A DNA stretch of 64,000 nt from an uncultured Roseburia sp. (GTDB taxonomy: Bacteria > Bacillota > Clostridia > Lachnospirales > Lachnospiraceae): the NCBI GenBank assembly GCA_947564465.1, contig CANOCV010000002.1, positions 43,342 through 107,341 of the forward strand, written 5' to 3'. The notes below the pieces were generated by a model. That model did not search any database and was not told the origin of the DNA. It saw only the letters and a list, made by a program, of their open reading frames with translations. The position numbers were made by a program, and so were the translations under genes. Positions 60,945-64,000 of this stretch are shown piece by piece; within the stretch, counting starts at the first letter, position 1; the number at the start of each line of letters is the position of its first letter.

Positions 60945-61220
60945 AAAAATATATCGTCCAGCCGCTTTCTGAGCTTTTGGTCAAAGGTTACAATATTGAT
61001 GCCCTTTCCAATTTATAGCCATAAAAAAGACAATCCACAAAATCAAGCTTTGGTGCTTTATCAAAAATCTCTGCCAATGCCTCCAAGGTTACATAACAAT
61101 TCTTACTTTCAATAATATCTTTTACCTGCTGGAATTGCTCTTCGCAATCCTGCAATATGCTGCTGACCCGCCTAAATCTGTTTCACTCTCTATCGGAATA
61201 ACAATAACTTTTTGATTCAT
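60941..61220 (-). pseudogene. Frameshifted PIN-domain toxin relic
   Basis: Not visible as a single frame. Read in pieces, the minus strand gives a PIN-domain C-terminus: YVTLEALAEIFDKAPKLDFV, then DCLFYGYKLER, and after a frameshift GINIVTFDQKLRKRLDDIFL and a stop at 60941. The conserved VDCL and TFDQKL segments carry the acidic PIN residues. The N-terminus is missing and the first frame ends after 32 codons. It was probably a VapC-like toxin, now dead, at the left edge of the decayed mobile element. Confidence 0.6.
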
Positions 61221-61630
61221 TTGTAAAGGCTCATCCTACTCATGCTCTGTGTGACATGGACAGATTCGCAGAATTCTACAAACGTTTTTGATGTATACTG
61301 GCAACCCTGATCACTATGAAGGATCAGCCCTCTTTTGACTGCTGGCTGTGAATCCAGCGCTTTCTGCAGCGTACGAATCGCAAGGTCACTGGTGATATGG
61401 CGGTCTGTGATGCTGGCAACCACACTCCGGTCATGCAGGTCTGGGATGGTGCAGTTGTATCGTACTTCGTGATTCGCAAGAAAAAGATAGGTAAAGTCCG
61501 TACACCATTTTTGATTCACTTTATCCGCATGGAAGTCCTGCTTCAGCTTGTTTTCAAATACTTTGTGCGGTTTCCTGTGTTCATAACCCGGGTTTTTCGG
61601 GCGGACAATGGAGCGCAGGCCAAGCTGGGT
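61217..61630 (-). mobile_element. Truncated IS3-family transposase (OrfB/rve domain)
   Basis: About 138 codons of an IS150/IS3-type OrfB: TQLGLRSIVRPKNPGYEHRK, HADKVNQKWCTDFTYLFLAN (first catalytic Asp), SDLAIRTLQKALDSQP and HSDQGCQYTSKTFVEFCESV (second Asp). The third acidic residue and the C-terminus are gone; the frame ends MSRMSLYK and stop. The N-terminal part is replaced by virB4 sequence in the same frame. No complete inverted repeats are visible, so it is an immobile remnant. Confidence 0.85.
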
Positions 61631-61792
61631 ATTCATATCTTCAAATTTAAAGGTTTTGGCATATTTGTTCCTGCCCACAAGGAAAATGCCGTCCTCCCAC
61701 ATGGTCTTTAACGGGATGACCGCCTGCACCGATTTCGGCACGGCAAATTTCTCCTTATCCTGCTTGAACAGATTCCTGAGCGTCTTAATCAT
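61631..61792 (-). pseudogene. 5' fragment of a VirB4-like conjugation ATPase gene (CD1110 family)
   Basis: The first 54 codons (MIKTLRNLFKQDKEKFAVPK, then SVQAVIPLKTMWEDGIFLVG and RNKYAKTFKFEDMN) match the start of VirB4-like ATPases of clostridial conjugative elements. After that the frame continues directly into IS3 transposase sequence, so the rest (some 750 codons, including the ATPase domain) is lost. It overlaps prgI by 8 nt in the usual element order. Confidence 0.75.
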
Positions 61793-62273
61793 GGTCTACC
61801 TCCTTACGCTTTCTTGCTTTTTTATTCTTCTTTCCTGCCTTTTCCGCCTGTTTCCTCCGTTTCCCTGCTTCTTTACGCCTTTTCGCCCTGCGTTTCCGCT
61901 TCTTCCGCTTTTTCTGCACGGCGGGCGTTCCCTTTTCATGGGCTTCAATGGCGTTCTTCATCGCTTCGTAATATAGATTCTCTGGCACAAACAGGAGCTT
62001 CTTCGGCAGAATGAACTCCGATTTTATCCACGCCCACACAAACTGCTCTGCGGTCATGCCGTTGTACCTTACAAATCCCATCACCGCAAAGGGCGAAGCA
62101 CCCAGAACGCACATCCAGCTCACGGTTTCCGTCCCGAACCTGCCACGGAGCAGGAAAAACAAGCCCACCGCCACGCCGCAGGCAAGGACAGAAAAAAGGA
62201 ACTGCCGCATAGACAGCCCGAAAAACATACTCTCCGTATAGTTGCGGATTTCCTTATTTATCTTTACTTCCAA
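61785..62273 (-). CDS. PrgI family conjugative-element protein
   Basis: A 162-residue PrgI-like protein: N-terminal VKINKEIRNYTESMFFGLSMRQ, two membrane helices (about 26-45 and 50-66), the segment FVWAWIKSEFILPKKLLFVPENLYYEAM and an extremely basic Lys/Arg tail. PrgI proteins belong to the type IV secretion channel of Gram-positive conjugation systems, upstream of VirB4. It is intact although its neighbour is broken. RBS GGAGGTG precedes the ATG region. Confidence 0.85.
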   Translation of the reverse strand: MEVKINKEIRNYTESMFFGLSMRQFLFSVLACGVAVGLFFLLRGRFGTETVSWMCVLGASPFAVMGFVRYNGMTAEQFVWAWIKSEFILPKKLLFVPENLYYEAMKNAIEAHEKGTPAVQKKRKKRKRRAKRRKEAGKRRKQAEKAGKKNKKARKRKEVDHD

Positions 62274-62305
62274 TCATAAACACCTCCTTTGAAACATAAA
62301 AAAAA

Positions 62306-62328
62306 CGCCACTCCTTAAATAAGTGACG
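62306..62328 (-). terminator. Terminator of the toxin-antitoxin pair
   Basis: CGTCACT/AGTGGCG stem (one G-U) with a 9-nt loop, followed by eight T on the minus strand (62298-62305), between the toxin stop and prgI. Confidence 0.75.
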
Positions 62329-62352
62329 ATTCCTTTTCTGATTATTTCATTG

Positions 62353-62670
62353 TTACCGTATAAGCCATCCATAATCCTGCCTGCAATCCACTACATAATC
62401 TGCATAAACAATATCATCCACGATTTGGAAAATTATCATATACTGTTTTTCAAACAGGATAAACCTATAAGCATTTCTGGGAATATATTCCCCTGTGAGC
62501 CACGGGCATCTCTGCGGCATGATTTCCAATGAATTTGCAGTTTTTTCAAACTCTGCGGTCAACCGTTCTGCAGCTTCGGGACTGACCTGCGCCAAAAATG
62601 CAGCATGGGAAACGAGCATCTGCGTTGCACGCTCTGACACAATAACATGGTATTTATTCTGCTGTTCCAT
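62353..62670 (-). CDS. RelE/ParE-type toxin
   Basis: A 105-residue RelE/ParE-superfamily protein: N-terminal YHVIVSERATQMLVSHAAFL, central PQRCPWLTGEYIP and C-terminal YRFILFEKQYMIIFQIVDDIVYADYVVDCRQDY typical of the ParE-like beta sheet. AGGAGGC is 9 nt before the ATG at 62670, which overlaps the antitoxin gene by 17 nt. Target (ribosome or gyrase) cannot be inferred. Confidence 0.8.
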   Translation of the reverse strand: MEQQNKYHVIVSERATQMLVSHAAFLAQVSPEAAERLTAEFEKTANSLEIMPQRCPWLTGEYIPRNAYRFILFEKQYMIIFQIVDDIVYADYVVDCRQDYGWLIR

Positions 62671-62941
62671 GACTTGCCGCCTCCTTGATTGCATTACGCA
62701 TCATTGCAGCTACTTCATCAACAGAATATCCTTTGCTGCCACGCATCCTGTCCTCCTCAACCGCTAAAAGTTCCTCACGGAGCTTAAGCATTTTTTCTCT
62801 GCGGTTATAAGTCCCAATATCCATAACCACCAAATCCCCCTCGCCATTCTTGGTAAGGAAAACTGGCTCTGCGGTCTTTCTGCACTGCTCGGCAATCTCA
62901 TTGTAATTCTGCCTGATTGCTGCTGACGGGCGAATATTCAT
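62654..62941 (-). CDS. Phd/YefM-type antitoxin
   Basis: A 95-residue antitoxin with the Phd/YefM N-terminal domain (IRPSAAIRQNYNEIAEQCRKTAEPVFLTKNGEGDLVVM) that binds DNA and a C-terminal toxin-neutralising helix. GGAGGTGTCGTT leads into the ATG. It precedes and overlaps the toxin, and the pair has its own terminator, so it looks like a cassette inserted in the conjugation operon. Confidence 0.83.
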   Translation of the reverse strand: MNIRPSAAIRQNYNEIAEQCRKTAEPVFLTKNGEGDLVVMDIGTYNRREKMLKLREELLAVEEDRMRGSKGYSVDEVAAMMRNAIKEAASHGTAE

Positions 62942-63026
62942 AACGACACCTCCTCAAATCAACAATAGTAATATTCTACCCATATTATATCCATTTCATG
63001 CAATGAAGTCAACAGGATACAGAATT

Positions 63027-63737
63027 TTACAAGCCCATCATTTCACGCACGACACGGTCTGCCATCTTGACCGCACCGACAAGGACGAGCATATTGAATA
63101 CCAGTTCCCCGATATAGCCCCATACCATCGTGACCGCAGCCGCATCGGGGTTGACGACGGGCGGGGATGCCGCAAACACCGAAAAGATGATGCAGGCAAG
63201 CACGATGATTGCACCCTCAAGGCACACGGCACAATAGCTCTTGATAAAGCTCCTGCCCACATTCTGGCTCGGCTCTCCCGCAAAGGACGACAGCGGCACG
63301 GGAGCGATGGCGGTATAAAGATACAGCTTGAAAAACCTGCCGTACACCGACATTATCATAATGAACGACAGCACCGTGATGAACAGCCCGCCTATCAGCG
63401 TGACCGCCCATAGGGGGATGCTCTCGAAAAAGCCGCAGTCCTCAACCGCAGTCACAATCTCCTGCGGGAGTACCGTCTTTTGAGCCGTGCCGAAGCCTGC
63501 GGCTTTCATAATCGTAGAAATCACACCCTGCACTATCTGGAACAGAGCCATCATCAGCTCCAAGCCGTAAGTCACCGCACCTTTGGCAAGTGCGAAGCGG
63601 ATAAACAGCTTCAATGCGTGTTCGGGCTTTTTTACGCTTGCAAAGTCGCCGTAGGTACGCATCACGCCCACGACAAAGAACAGCACGCGCAGGGCAAGCC
63701 CTATCGCCTGCAATATACGCATGAGTACCATATTCAA
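63027..63737 (-). pseudogene. VirB6/TrbL-like conjugation membrane protein, N-terminally truncated
   Basis: A 236-residue frame with at least five hydrophobic helices; FITVLSFIMIMSVYGRFFKL and YLYTAIAPVPLSSFAGEPSQNV are typical of the VirB6/TrbL-like subunit of clostridial conjugative elements. No RBS precedes the TTG/ATG candidates near 63737; the region just upstream is the coding sequence of a different small protein whose frame crosses it. The true N-terminus therefore seems lost by recombination. It precedes the TA cassette and prgI in the element order. Confidence 0.65.
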
Positions 63738-63948
63738 AATCCTGCTTATCTCTGCAATCTAAAAGACGTTGGCAAACTGCCCTTTGCTTTTCCGTCAAAT
63801 CAAGCTCATTAAAGGCATCCTCTGCATCTCCCTCGTTATTACTATCCTTTTGATAACTTGCATCGGCTTGTAACAGCTTCAATACAGATTCATCTTTTAG
63901 TTTCTCGACCGCTATTTTCACCAGTTCTTTAAATTCCTTATCGCACAT
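63723..63948 (-). pseudogene. 5' part of a small hypothetical gene, cut at the TrbL junction
   Basis: ATG at 63948 with AGGAGG 5 nt upstream. The first 75 or so codons are acidic and helical (ALNELDLTEKQRAVCQRLLD-like core, ending near DFEYGTHAYIAG), resembling small uncharacterised Lachnospiraceae proteins encoded on mobile elements. The frame then continues for 90 more codons, but antisense to nothing and out of frame inside the TrbL sequence, so that tail is not real. Function unknown. Confidence 0.45.
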
Positions 63949-64000
63949 CACTTCCTCCTGCCAGTTCTACCCTTAACTTTTTTACAGGTGCATGGATAAC

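Noticed and set aside
63442..63722. 3' half of the frame starting at 63948
   Set aside because: It is out of frame with the TrbL-like protein, Cys/Arg-rich, and looks like noise translation of TrbL coding DNA.

Overview
The window looks like a chromosomal segment of a spore-forming, anaerobic Clostridia, most likely Lachnospiraceae (Clostridium cluster XIVa). The case rests on gene content: YqfC/YqfD and SpoVB-like sporulation genes, a BofC-like protein, [FeFe]-hydrogenase maturation genes, a P47K/CobW pair, the minCDE-mre-rodA arrangement, and a CD1110-type conjugative element at the right edge. No rRNA, tRNA or CRISPR array is visible. Almost all genes are on the minus strand; the only convincing plus-strand genes are the DUF378 protein, the LUD protein and the AraC-type regulator.

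Layout. 1-1.4 kb: start of a truncated HlyD-like gene, a DUF378 membrane protein and a small P-loop protein. 1.5-11.8 kb: a cell shape and division cluster transcribed leftward (radC, mreB, mreC, mreD, PBP2, minC, minD, minE, rodA, mgsA, D,D-carboxypeptidase). 11.9-21.6 kb: a PLP lyase, miaA, mutL, mutS and two FAD proteins. 21.7-29.2 kb: sporulation and RNA-maturation genes (BofC-like, SpoVB-like flippase, DUF3048 lipoprotein, ybeY, a PgpH-like protein with a broken HD centre, phoH, yqfD, yqfC). 29.2-37.4 kb: pdp, a nuclease-like sce7726 protein, mscL, a hemolysin III protein, an SDR, two CobW-type GTPases and an ABC exporter. 37.4-44.9 kb: LUD protein, HAD phosphatase, argS, dapF, galE, AraC regulator and an alpha/beta hydrolase. 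45-46.5 kb: infC-rpmI-rplT with a long structured leader. 46.5-50.8 kb: fructose PTS operon (fruR-fruK-fruA-HPr-acylphosphatase). 51-54 kb: greA and a leuA fused to an AraC-type DNA-binding domain. 54-58.8 kb: hydrogenase maturation genes hydF/G/E with a small TM1266-type regulator and a cysteine-rich protein, headed by a broken ArsR-type gene. 59-60.9 kb: a chemoreceptor. 60.9-64 kb: a decayed integrative conjugative element (PIN relic, IS3 relic fused to a virB4 start, prgI, a Phd/RelE toxin-antitoxin pair, a truncated TrbL-like gene).

How genes work together: MreBCD, RodA and PBP2 form the elongasome, and MinCDE places the septum. FruR, FruK, FruA and HPr import and phosphorylate fructose. 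HydE, HydG and HydF build the H-cluster. The two CobW proteins next to each other suggest zinc handling.

Most notable observations: the LeuA-AraC fusion behind an attenuator-like leader; the PgpH homologue that has lost its extracellular domain and metal ligands; a CobW GTPase carrying a YcgQ/DUF1980-like tail beside a His-rich CobW with an internal 33-bp tandem repeat; a palindromic intergenic repeat present twice, each time abutting a minus-strand terminator; infC with an AUU start; an MgsA lacking its usual catalytic aspartate; and an HPr without Ser46.
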